Positions 1 to 7,780 of a stretch of DNA of 64,000 bases are shown here, one piece after another (the stretch's first letter is position 1; each line of letters begins with the position of its first letter). The notes beneath the pieces were generated by a model, which worked only from the letters and a program-made list of their open reading frames with translations, was not told the DNA's origin and ran no database searches. Source of the stretch: Fodinicurvata fenggangensis DSM 21160 (GTDB lineage: Bacteria > Pseudomonadota > Alphaproteobacteria > Kiloniellales > DSM-21159). The translations under genes were made by a program, and so were the position numbers. The stretch is from positions 62,001 through 126,000 of the forward strand of contig NZ_JMLV01000007.1 in assembly GCF_000686045.1 (NCBI RefSeq). The letters run 5' to 3'.

Positions 1-530
1 GCCTCCTCAACCACTATAGGCTTGAAGTCACGGAAGTTGGCATCTTTGGAAGTAGCCGCCACACATTGGTTGGTCAGAACACCGGCAAAGAGTACAGTTT
101 CAGCAGATAGCGAGCGGAGAATGAGTTCCAAGTTTGTATTATAAAAAGCACTGAGGCGATTTTTTTCCACATACCAATCGTCAGGTCGGGCACCAACCTC
201 GTCATGTATTTCGTACCCCCAAGAATTAATTCGCAATCCGCCTTCTTTTAGAAAAGGCCGCAGGCGCAGAAACACACCGGCATCCCGCTCGTCATGAAAA
301 CCATGTCGAGTCCATACTATCGGAACGTCACGTAAACGCGCCTCTTCAACCAATTTCTTGGTTGGTTCTATCGTGCGGCGCATATGAGAAATATCGACCC
401 CGCTTTGCGCATACCAACCATCAGGATCGAGAAAATCATTTTGCGGATCTATGACCACCAAGGCCGTGGCACCCGGTATCAGTTCCCACTTTGTTTTTTC
501 AAAAGGTTTACGTTCGCTCAATGTCTTCAT
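1..530 (-). CDS. Isochorismatase-family cysteine hydrolase (partial, C-terminus off the window)
   Basis: The frame runs on the minus strand from an ATG at 530 to the window edge, giving 176 residues without a stop. The catalytic triad of the isochorismatase-like amidohydrolases is visible: Asp28 in VVIDPQNDF, Lys123 in VEKNRLSAF and the nucleophile Cys156 in GVLTNQCVAAT. Relatives hydrolyse carbamoyl or amide substrates (RutB, biuret hydrolase, N-carbamoylsarcosine amidase); the exact substrate cannot be read from the sequence. A GGAG lies directly against the ATG, too close for ideal pairing, so a TTG three codons in (nine bases from GGAG) is an alternative start. It is divergent from the XRE-cupin regulator across about 516 bases, which suggests it belongs to the same nitrogen-compound region. 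Confidence 0.85.
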   Translation of the reverse strand, partial: MKTLSERKPFEKTKWELIPGATALVVIDPQNDFLDPDGWYAQSGVDISHMRRTIEPTKKLVEEARLRDVPIVWTRHGFHDERDAGVFLRLRPFLKEGGLRINSWGYEIHDEVGARPDDWYVEKNRLSAFYNTNLELILRSLSAETVLFAGVLTNQCVAATSKDANFRDFKPIVVEE

Positions 531-1046
531 CTCCTGTTCTTGATCTTTATTGATTATAGGTCAACCATGGGACTTTCATCACATTAGAGAGATACATGGA
601 GGCAATAAAGAGACATTTTCGTTCCTTAACCGGTTGGTGCATGGAACTGGGTTGGTGTGCAATGTAGGGCTTATTTCATGATGATTGACCATCAAAATAT
701 GGCACACTTTGTTGCCCTGCATGCAGTCGCTCTGCCTAGAGAAAGATTGAACGGATAAGGTCCCATATATCCGGGCGAGCGGAAAGTGGATGCAGCAAAA
801 GCGGGCAGCGATCGCTTGGAACTCGCCTCGAAAAAAGCGGCCTTGTATGCTCGATAACAGAAGGCCCGTGCAGCCTCCTGTCGAGTTGGTGCGCATCAAC
901 AGACATACATGGCGTGCCTATACCGAAGCTTTTCTGCAGTCTATAATTGAATTTTCGTTTTTATCTCCAACATAAATATTGAACTATTGTCATGTTTTTT
1001 TCATTATGAATGAAGAAAACATGATTGCAAGAAGAAGGGGTCTTTC
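531..1046. other. Intergenic region between divergent hydrolase and XRE-cupin genes
   Basis: This 516-base stretch is AT-richer than its surroundings and has no convincing gene; the short open frames in it lack a plausible ribosome site or family resemblance. It should hold the promoters of both flanking genes. A perfect TATAAT hexamer is present at 942-947, about 100 bases before the regulator, but no good -35 box sits 16-18 bases upstream, so it is only a candidate. A nine-codon frame ATG 1021 to TGA 1050 overlaps the regulator start. Confidence 0.4.
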
Positions 1047-1646
1047 GTGAGCGTTGCGCGAAGCAGGACATCAAACGAAATGCCTAGCGGTAGCATCGGT
1101 CGCAAACTGCGCCTTCGGCGTAAAGTGCGTGGATTGTCGCTACAAGAGATTGCGGACCGCAGCGGCATCTCAATAGGCCAATTGAGCCAAATTGAACGAG
1201 ACATCTCATCACCCTCACTGCGTTCCTTGCGCCTCATCTGTAGCGCATTGGATATGCCGATGGGCTGGCTGTTCGATAGTGGAGGCAGGGATGCGGATGA
1301 AGAAGACCCCGTTGTCGTGCGCAGTGAGAATCGCAGAATTCTGGATCTGAACGGCAAAGGAATGGTCAAGGAACTTCTGACTCCAGATAGCTGCCCAGCT
1401 ATTCAGATGATGTTCATCACACTTCGTCCGGGCGGCAGTTCGGGAGAGAAGGCATACAACAATTCCGAGGGGGCCAAATGCGGCACTGTACTGGAAGGTA
1501 CACTCGGATTGGAAGTTAATGGCAGATCCTACACCCTCGAGACTGGCGACAGCTTTGCTTTCGAGGCTGTGAAATATCACCGTTTCTGGTGCGCTGGCGA
1601 CAGGGATTGTCGTGTTGCCTGGGTCGTGGCACCGGCTATTTACTAA
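1047..1646 (+). CDS. XRE-family transcriptional regulator with C-terminal cupin domain
   Basis: This 199-residue protein has a helix-turn-helix of the Cro/CI (XRE) type at about residues 17-72 (GLSLQEIADRSGISIGQLSQ is the recognition core) and a single cupin_2 barrel at about 120-195. The architecture is that of PuuR-like regulators, which sense a small ligand in the cupin domain and commonly repress amine or amino-acid catabolic genes. The start is GTG at 1047, preceded by GAAGAAGGGG; an in-frame TGA at 1011-1013 rules out a much longer protein. The next gene, 71 bases downstream on the same strand, is a PuuB-like amine oxidase, the arrangement expected if this regulator controls it. The ligand is unknown. 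Confidence 0.88.
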   Translation: MSVARSRTSNEMPSGSIGRKLRLRRKVRGLSLQEIADRSGISIGQLSQIERDISSPSLRSLRLICSALDMPMGWLFDSGGRDADEEDPVVVRSENRRILDLNGKGMVKELLTPDSCPAIQMMFITLRPGGSSGEKAYNNSEGAKCGTVLEGTLGLEVNGRSYTLETGDSFAFEAVKYHRFWCAGDRDCRVAWVVAPAIY

Positions 1647-1717
1647 ATAGCTTCAGGACTGACACCAGCTATCCTTTAATCGGCGCAGCATAGCTGTTTG
1701 CTCAGGAAGATTCCCAT

Positions 1718-3007
1718 ATGGTCATCGATAACGAACGCCCCGTCCTCGCCAATTCCGCCTGGACCGCGACATCCAATTCACACCCTGACACGCCGCCCCT
1801 CGGTGAAGATCTACAAAGTGACGTGACGATTGTCGGCGGTGGTTTCACCGGGCTCTCCACGGCGATTCATCTGGCTGAGAAGGGCGTCTCCGTAACGGTC
1901 CTGGAGGCCGAGTATCCTGGCTGGGGCGCCTCGGGTCGTAACGGCGGACAGGTTATTCCGGGCTTGAAGGAAGATCCCGACACCATCGAGGAGATGTTCG
2001 GGCCCGAAATGGGGGGCCGCATGGTCCGCCTCTCCGGCGCGGCCCCGGATCTCGTATTCGGTCTCATCGACAAGTACCGCATCGACTGTGGCGCAGTACG
2101 CGAGGGATGGATCCAGTCCGCCCACAATTCAGAAGCTATCAGAACCTGCCAGGTACGGGCGAAGCAGTGGCAAAGACGCGGGGCGGAAATCGAACCGCTC
2201 AACAAGCAGCAGGTCGACGAACTTCTTGGTAGTGAAGTTTACCATGGCGGACTAATCGATCGGCGCGGTGGTGGGGTCCATCCGCTCAATTATTCTCTCG
2301 GACTGGCACGTGCTGCTTTGGCCCAGGGTGCCCCGATTTTCGGAGAAAGCCCCGTCACTTCGATCGAACGGCAGCAGGAAGGATTCCTGGTTCGCACGCC
2401 CCGGGGATCGGTGCGCAGCGGCAAGGTGGTGCTGGCCACCAATGCCTATACGCCGGAACTGACCGGACGACTGCGGCGCAGCGTAGTGCCGGCCTGCTCC
2501 GTGCAGGTGGCCACCGCACCGCTGTCCGAGAATGTGCGCCGCTCCATCCTGCCCTATGGCCAGGTGGCATCCGACACCCGCAAATTGCTGGTCTATTATC
2601 GCCTGGACGGAGACGGTCGTTTCCTGATCGGCGGCCGCGGAGCCTATGGCGATGGCGGCATCGAGGCCCAAATGGCACGCTTGCGCGCTCGAGCCTGCCA
2701 GATGTACCCACAGCTCGGCGAACCGGAATGGGAACACCAGTGGGGTGGGTTCGTCGCCATGACCAAGGACCATTTCCCGCATCTTCACGAGATCGAGCCG
2801 GGCCTGATCGCAGGCCTGGGCTTCAACGGCCGCGGCGTTGCCATGGCCACCGCGATGGGCCGGGTCCTCGCCGACAAGGCGAGCGGCACGGCGGACAAGG
2901 ACCTGGATTTCCCGGTGACGCCGGTTCGGACTATCCCATTCTATTTTCTGCGCAAACCTGCTGTCAGCGCCCTGGCAGCCTGGTATGCCCTCGTGGACAG
3001 GGTGTAG
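1718..3007 (+). CDS. FAD-dependent oxidoreductase, PuuB/OrdL-like (DAO family)
   Basis: This is a 429-residue flavoprotein of the D-amino-acid oxidase (DAO) superfamily. The dinucleotide-binding motif is IVGGGFTG (residues 38-45) followed by the ribose-binding acid Glu63, and the sequence PGWGASGRNGGQ just after it is typical of gamma-glutamylputrescine oxidase (PuuB/OrdL) relatives. The C-terminal FAD segment around GLGFNGRGVAMA is present, so the protein is complete. Members oxidise a C-N bond of a primary or secondary amine, giving aldehyde or oxo-acid plus ammonia or amine; the substrate here is not determined. It follows the XRE-cupin regulator and is a paralogue of the oxidase at 6413-7780 in the facing operon, so both may act on related compounds. 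Confidence 0.87.
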   Translation: MVIDNERPVLANSAWTATSNSHPDTPPLGEDLQSDVTIVGGGFTGLSTAIHLAEKGVSVTVLEAEYPGWGASGRNGGQVIPGLKEDPDTIEEMFGPEMGGRMVRLSGAAPDLVFGLIDKYRIDCGAVREGWIQSAHNSEAIRTCQVRAKQWQRRGAEIEPLNKQQVDELLGSEVYHGGLIDRRGGGVHPLNYSLGLARAALAQGAPIFGESPVTSIERQQEGFLVRTPRGSVRSGKVVLATNAYTPELTGRLRRSVVPACSVQVATAPLSENVRRSILPYGQVASDTRKLLVYYRLDGDGRFLIGGRGAYGDGGIEAQMARLRARACQMYPQLGEPEWEHQWGGFVAMTKDHFPHLHEIEPGLIAGLGFNGRGVAMATAMGRVLADKASGTADKDLDFPVTPVRTIPFYFLRKPAVSALAAWYALVDRV

Positions 3008-3340
3008 CGGCGCACGGACTTGCCCCGCTCCCCCCACGACTTCAGCAAGGCTTGCAGGCAAACCCTGCAGGGGAGGCCCAGGTGAAAGCTCTTTCCAGGT
3101 CCCGTTTCCACAGCGAATAGGCCGCGTCCGAACCCTCGCTTGACGCACATTCATTGCTGCCCGGTAAGGGATTTCAGGCGTGCACGCGCAATGCTACAAT
3201 AATTTGCGGTGTGGCAGGCTGCCCGTTTACCACAACCACCACTCGCATGATCGGCACAAGCCAGACCGGCCTGTAAAAGTTCAATATTCCCATTCTTATT
3301 ATACACTAGAATAAAATTCAGGTATTGCCCTAAACTGACA
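3008..3340. other. Intergenic region upstream of the IclR gene, with a possible operator
   Basis: I see no gene in these 333 bases. The last 60 bases are strongly AT-rich. A short dyad TTATT-(9)-AATAA at 3296-3314 sits 27 bases before the IclR start, where an autoregulatory operator or promoter would be expected. The dyad is short and its role is inference. Confidence 0.35.
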
Positions 3341-4144
3341 ATGAAAAATAAAGAAGCCGAAGCAGATAATATTGATTCCCGATTGTTCGTAGGCGGTGCG
3401 GAAAAGGCACTCCGTGTTCTGCGGGCTTTCCAGGACCATCGGCATCCGCAAAGCCTGACCGAGATCACTGAATCGACTGGCCTGGGACGCAGCGCCACCC
3501 AGAGATTCATCTACACGTTGAAGGCACTGGGATATCTGCGACAGGACAAGTTCACCAAACGCTACACCCTGTCCCCCAAGGTCCTTGATTTCGGTTTTTC
3601 CTATCTGCGCAACGATTACCTTGTCGAAAAGGCCTTCCCCTACCTCCTGGAAGCCAGCAAGCGCACGGATGAAACCGTCAACCTGACCGAGCTCGACGAC
3701 ACGGAGGTTATCTATGTATCCCGATTGCCCAGTCGCAACCTGATCAGCGTGGACATTCTTCTCGGGCAGCGCTTGCCCGTTTACTGCACGGCACCGGGAA
3801 GAGCCATCCTGGCAGGGCTTCTACCTGAGCAGGCGACTGATATACTTGAAAGGTCGGATCGCCAAGCACGAACCAAACACACCATCACCGAGCTTTCCGA
3901 AATCGAAAGGAAGCTCGAGGAGATCCGTCACTTCGGATACGCGCTGAGCAATCAGGAATCTTTCCTGGGTGACATTTCGATTGCCGCCGCAGTTCGCAAT
4001 CATGCGGGGGACGTGGTGGCAGCCATAAATATTGCGGTCCCTCATCCACGATGGTCTATCGCGGAGGCCGAACGTGACTTGGCGCCGGTGGTGATCGAAA
4101 CCGCGTGGGCGATTACGAAAGCCTTGGGGGGCCGGAAGATCTAG
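3341..4144 (+). CDS. IclR-family transcriptional regulator
   Basis: The 267-residue protein has the standard IclR layout: an N-terminal winged helix at about residues 17-75 (EKALRVLRAF, then SLTEITESTGLGRSATQRFI) and a C-terminal effector-binding domain at about 90-265 with the conserved LPVYCTAPGRAILAG segment. IclR proteins bind small carboxylates or aromatic acids and switch catabolic operons. Its 3' end overlaps by four bases the 3' end of the convergent ornithine-cyclodeaminase-like gene, the last gene of the ten-gene operon, making it the obvious candidate regulator of that operon. Its effector is unknown. The start ATG 3341 lacks a strong Shine-Dalgarno sequence. Confidence 0.9.
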   Translation: MKNKEAEADNIDSRLFVGGAEKALRVLRAFQDHRHPQSLTEITESTGLGRSATQRFIYTLKALGYLRQDKFTKRYTLSPKVLDFGFSYLRNDYLVEKAFPYLLEASKRTDETVNLTELDDTEVIYVSRLPSRNLISVDILLGQRLPVYCTAPGRAILAGLLPEQATDILERSDRQARTKHTITELSEIERKLEEIRHFGYALSNQESFLGDISIAAAVRNHAGDVVAAINIAVPHPRWSIAEAERDLAPVVIETAWAITKALGGRKI

Positions 4145-5094
4145 CGCCTCGGCGGTGCCTGGACTCGCTCCAGAATCATGTGTCCGGCAACGATATCCGC
4201 CAGGGCAACACCCGGAAACAGGAAGGCGATACGCTCCGAAGTCCTCTGGCGTCCCTCGACGTCACCCGCCAGCAACCCCGAGAGGTCACCTGAGAAGGAC
4301 ATTGCGGAAAATGCGGCGTTGTTGTGAGCGAGCGCAGCACTCTGATCGAGATCGTCCGTCAGGCAGCGATCGAAGTCCCCAACGGTGGCCGCATCCCACG
4401 ACCGCCCCAGGTCCACCATGGACACGAAAGCGCCCTCTGGAAGGGCACGCACATCAAGGAACCCTACCAGATCACGATGGGCCGGAACCGTGGTTACGAC
4501 GATGTCACTGGAGGCCAGCACCTCTTCTGGATGGGAGCAGGCAACCGTTTCCAAGCCGTAGCAATCCGCAACATGTTCCTCGAAGGCTGTCACGCTCTGC
4601 CGGCGAGGACCATAGAGGGCCACCTGGCGAATGGGAAATTCCTCGGCGAAGGCCTGCAGATGAGTTTGCGCCTGAAACCCGCAGCCGATGAAACCCAGCC
4701 GCTTCGCTTCGGGTCTCGCCAAGGACCGGGCGGCCAGCAGGGACAAGGCAGCCGTTCGCAAACCGGTCAGATACCCCGCTTCGACAACTGCGATCGGCAC
4801 CCCCGTCTCGGCATTCGACAGGATCAGGTGCGCATGAATATGCGCCAGACCGCGGCTGCTGTTGGAAGGAGATCCTGCGACCCATTTCACGCCCGCAGCG
4901 ACCCCAGGGACCAGCGCGGGCATCGAATGGAAATACGCATCCGAGCCGCTGGGGTGCATCCCGGTCTTCGCCGGCATCATGACCACCCCTTCAGAGCGCT
5001 TTCGAAAAGCCGGAACAAGCGCATCCGCCAATTCGCCGATCGGCAGGGCTGCTCCCCTTACATCATCATCGGTCAGATAGACAGGTGCTGTCAT
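4141..5094 (-). CDS. Ornithine cyclodeaminase / mu-crystallin family protein
   Basis: This 317-residue protein belongs to the OCD/mu-crystallin family of NAD(P)-dependent enzymes. The Rossmann motif LGFIGCGFQAQTHLQAF lies near residues 132-148 and the substrate-side segment AAGVKWVAG near residues 66-74. Family members include ornithine cyclodeaminase, ketimine reductases, alanine dehydrogenase of archaea and opine-type dehydrogenases, so the reaction probably involves an imine intermediate of an amino acid. It is the last gene of the ten-gene minus-strand operon; its ATG overlaps the stop of the DadA-like gene (ATGA). Octopine catabolic operons of Agrobacterium also pair such an enzyme with flavin oxidases and an importer, which is an analogy rather than an assignment. 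Confidence 0.88.
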   Translation of the reverse strand: MTAPVYLTDDDVRGAALPIGELADALVPAFRKRSEGVVMMPAKTGMHPSGSDAYFHSMPALVPGVAAGVKWVAGSPSNSSRGLAHIHAHLILSNAETGVPIAVVEAGYLTGLRTAALSLLAARSLARPEAKRLGFIGCGFQAQTHLQAFAEEFPIRQVALYGPRRQSVTAFEEHVADCYGLETVACSHPEEVLASSDIVVTTVPAHRDLVGFLDVRALPEGAFVSMVDLGRSWDAATVGDFDRCLTDDLDQSAALAHNNAAFSAMSFSGDLSGLLAGDVEGRQRTSERIAFLFPGVALADIVAGHMILERVQAPPRR

Positions 5095-6416
5095 CCGACT
5101 GCCCCTGAGGTTTCCCGGCCAGTACGAATTGTCCCAGCTGTTGGCTCAGGCGATTTGGTGGGAAATCTATCGGGCCGAAAGGCGCTGATATCGATCTCGG
5201 GGCTTTCACCCGACGCCAGAGCCGCAATGATCCGCCCGGTCGTTGCACTTGCCGTCAAGCCTGTATGACCATGCCCGAAAGCCAGGAGAACATCCGGATG
5301 CAGTTGCGAACGGCCGATAACCGGCAGGGTGTCCGGCAAACTTGGCCTGGGCCCCATCCACGAGGTCTGCTGGTCGGAATTCAAGTTGGGGAGGTTCTCT
5401 GAGGCCAATCGCGTCAGCATGTCAATTCGTCTCTGCTTTGCAGGGCGCGTTATCCCGGCAAACTCCGCCGTGCCCGCAACCCGCAATCCGGCATTCATGC
5501 TATTTGCCACGAACTTTGCCTCAGCGAACATCACAGGGCGGTTCAAGCTGACGGCCGGTTCGCGAAACATGACATGATAGCCGCGCTCCGCGACCAGGGG
5601 AAAATCGTGCCCGAGCGCCCCTGCCAGCTGTGCGGACCAAGCGCCCGCCGCCAGGACCAGCGTATCAAACTGTATTTCCTCTTCCCCGGCCCGCACGCTC
5701 ACGCCGCGCGGACCGCGCGGCATGATATCGTGGACCTCTGCCTGAATGTATCGGCCCTGCCGGCTCTTGAAGTCGCTTGCCAGTGCCTTGACCAACCCGC
5801 CGGGATCCAACACTGCGCCATGTCCCTCCAGCAGAACGCCGCACGCAAAACTGTCGGGTAACGCAGGCTCCAGATCCCGCAATTCCTGCCCCCCCACCTC
5901 GCGCATCGGAATGCCGAGGTCCCGGCGCAGCTGCCACCCAAACCGATCCGCTTTATAGGCGGCAGTGGTTTTATACACATGCAGGTACTCGCTGCGGCGG
6001 AGCAAGTGATCACATCCCGCCTCCGTCGCCTGGTCCAGATGATCGGTGAGTGCCGGGGCATGAAGCCCGCGCAAGGCCGTGGTGGCAGCATGAACGCCCT
6101 CCGCAGTCGCCGTACGCTGGGCTTGGAGAAACCAGTTGGCCAGGCGCGGCACATCGCGCAGGTCAATCGCCAGAGGTCCATCCGGGTCCAGGAGCCATTT
6201 CGGAACGTTGCGCCAGGTTCCCGGCAGAACCAGAGGAATGCAGGAACTCGTCGCTATGACGCCTGCGTTACCGAAGGAACAGGCTTCGCCCGGCTCCAGC
6301 CGATCGATCAAGGTGACCTGAAACCCCCGCTTCTGGAGCTGCCATGCACAGGAAACGCCGACGATCCCGGCACCCACTACGGCAATGTGCCGTTCCTGAT
6401 CCTTGCGCACCGTCAC
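5091..6416 (-). CDS. DadA-like FAD-dependent D-amino acid dehydrogenase
   Basis: The 441-residue protein is a DAO-family flavoenzyme closest in layout to the small subunit of D-amino acid dehydrogenase: GAGIVGVSCAWQLQKRG near the N-terminus, then ACSFGNAGVI, a signature of DadA relatives, and the C-terminal FAD motif FGHGHTGLTAS. Such enzymes oxidatively deaminate D-amino acids or N-substituted amino acids and pass electrons to the respiratory chain. It overlaps both neighbours by four bases (ATGA), so it is translationally coupled between the PuuB-like oxidase and the OCD-like gene. Two different flavin oxidases plus an OCD-like enzyme in one operon suggest sequential oxidation of one imported compound. 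Confidence 0.88.
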   Translation of the reverse strand: MTVRKDQERHIAVVGAGIVGVSCAWQLQKRGFQVTLIDRLEPGEACSFGNAGVIATSSCIPLVLPGTWRNVPKWLLDPDGPLAIDLRDVPRLANWFLQAQRTATAEGVHAATTALRGLHAPALTDHLDQATEAGCDHLLRRSEYLHVYKTTAAYKADRFGWQLRRDLGIPMREVGGQELRDLEPALPDSFACGVLLEGHGAVLDPGGLVKALASDFKSRQGRYIQAEVHDIMPRGPRGVSVRAGEEEIQFDTLVLAAGAWSAQLAGALGHDFPLVAERGYHVMFREPAVSLNRPVMFAEAKFVANSMNAGLRVAGTAEFAGITRPAKQRRIDMLTRLASENLPNLNSDQQTSWMGPRPSLPDTLPVIGRSQLHPDVLLAFGHGHTGLTASATTGRIIAALASGESPEIDISAFRPDRFPTKSPEPTAGTIRTGRETSGAVG

Positions 6417-7780
6417 AGCCCCTTCTCATCCTTGCGGGCAAACCAGGCCATTGCCACGGCCTGCCCCAACCGGCGAAACGCAGCAAAAGGATATTTCGGA
6501 AGACCTCGCGCCATCGGCGGGGGAAACGCCTGCCCCCTTCCTGCAATATGCTCCGCCAGCCGGCGACCTGCATGAATACTGCAGGAGACGCCGCTGCCGA
6601 TATATCCCATGGCATAGTGTAACGACTTGTCGTCTTCCGCGGTTGCAACATGCGGGATGGAATCCCGGGTCAGCGCCACCCAGCCACCCCAGAAGTAATC
6701 GGCGCGCGGGCGCTGCATGAAGGGGAACTTCCTGCCGATTGCAGCCAACAGGGCGTCTCTGTGTCGGGCCATGGCCTCGGGCTCGGGTTGCACCGGCCCC
6801 TTGCCTCCAAGCATGATCCGGTCGTCAGGAAGACGGCGATAGTAATACAGCATCTTGCGGGTATCGCTGATGCAGTCCGTGGTGTGGAAGTTCCCTTCGG
6901 CCTTCTCCTCGGCTGTCAGAGGTTGTGTCACGACCACGTTGGACATAACGGGCAAGAGGCGGCTGCGCAAGGGAGCAAACAGCTTCTCCACGGAATAGCC
7001 ATTTGTTGCGACGATGACATGGCGCGCCCGGACTTCGGCCGCCGGCGTGGTCAGGCGGTGATACGCACCCTCCTTGTCCAGTCCGATGACGGGTGTTCCG
7101 CCATGGACACTGGCGCCCTCCTCGCGGGCCGCGTTCACCAGTCCGTTAACCAGTTTCACCGGATGCATGGCAAAGGAAACCGGCCATCGCAAGGCGGCAT
7201 AAGCTTCCCCGCCTCGGACATGCTCTGCCGCCAGGCGTTCATTGTCCAGATAATCGACATCGAGACCGAAGCGTTCTCGCAGCAGCGCTGCTTCCGTCTG
7301 CAGGGCGGAAGCCCGTTCTGGCCGATGAGCGACTTTCAGCCAGCCTTCCGGCATGGCTTCGCAATCGATAGCAGCCTCGGCAATGGTATCGCGGACCGAC
7401 TGCAGGGCTGCCAAGGCTTCGGAGAACATGGCGTCGGCAATGTCGCGGCCCCAACGACGGTCCCACTCTTCATAGGGTATGCGCCCTATGGCGGGGCGGG
7501 CAAAACTGCCGTTGCGGCCACTGCATCCCCAGCCAGGACGATTGGCCTCCAGGACCGCGACCGGCCCGATTCCCGATCGGGCCAGATAATAGGCAGAGGC
7601 CAGGCCGGTATATCCGCCCCCGATCACGGCAACTTCGCAGGTCACATCCTGCTTGAGCACGCCGTCGTCGTGCGGAGCTGCTCCTGCTGTCGCATGCCAA
7701 TAGGTGTCCGGGGCCTCTTCGCCATGAACGGGCAGACGCAGGGACAAGGGGTCCGCGTAACTCGGAGCCTGGTCGCTCAT
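6413..7780 (-). CDS. FAD-dependent oxidoreductase, PuuB/OrdL-like (second copy)
   Basis: From ATG 7780 the protein has 455 residues. This start is preferred over the longer upstream frame because it overlaps the stop of the permease gene as ATGA and gives the usual N-terminus. It carries the DAO-family motif VIGGGYTGLASAYYLARSG, then PGWGCSGRNGSFA, and ends with a typical flavin-binding segment. It resembles the oxidase at 1718-3007 in length and motifs but differs in detail, for example GSFA where the other has GGQV after the RNG. It lies directly after the transporter genes, consistent with oxidation of the imported substrate. The substrate is not identifiable from sequence. Confidence 0.87.
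   Translation of the reverse strand: MSDQAPSYADPLSLRLPVHGEEAPDTYWHATAGAAPHDDGVLKQDVTCEVAVIGGGYTGLASAYYLARSGIGPVAVLEANRPGWGCSGRNGSFARPAIGRIPYEEWDRRWGRDIADAMFSEALAALQSVRDTIAEAAIDCEAMPEGWLKVAHRPERASALQTEAALLRERFGLDVDYLDNERLAAEHVRGGEAYAALRWPVSFAMHPVKLVNGLVNAAREEGASVHGGTPVIGLDKEGAYHRLTTPAAEVRARHVIVATNGYSVEKLFAPLRSRLLPVMSNVVVTQPLTAEEKAEGNFHTTDCISDTRKMLYYYRRLPDDRIMLGGKGPVQPEPEAMARHRDALLAAIGRKFPFMQRPRADYFWGGWVALTRDSIPHVATAEDDKSLHYAMGYIGSGVSCSIHAGRRLAEHIAGRGQAFPPPMARGLPKYPFAAFRRLGQAVAMAWFARKDEKGL

Noticed and set aside
579-899. 106-codon minus-strand frame in the same region
   Set aside because: Overlaps the previous frame, has no family resemblance and lies in a divergent promoter region.
790-975. 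61-codon plus-strand frame in the first intergenic region
   Set aside because: No recognisable family, no good ribosome site and ordinary composition for chance; treated as intergenic.
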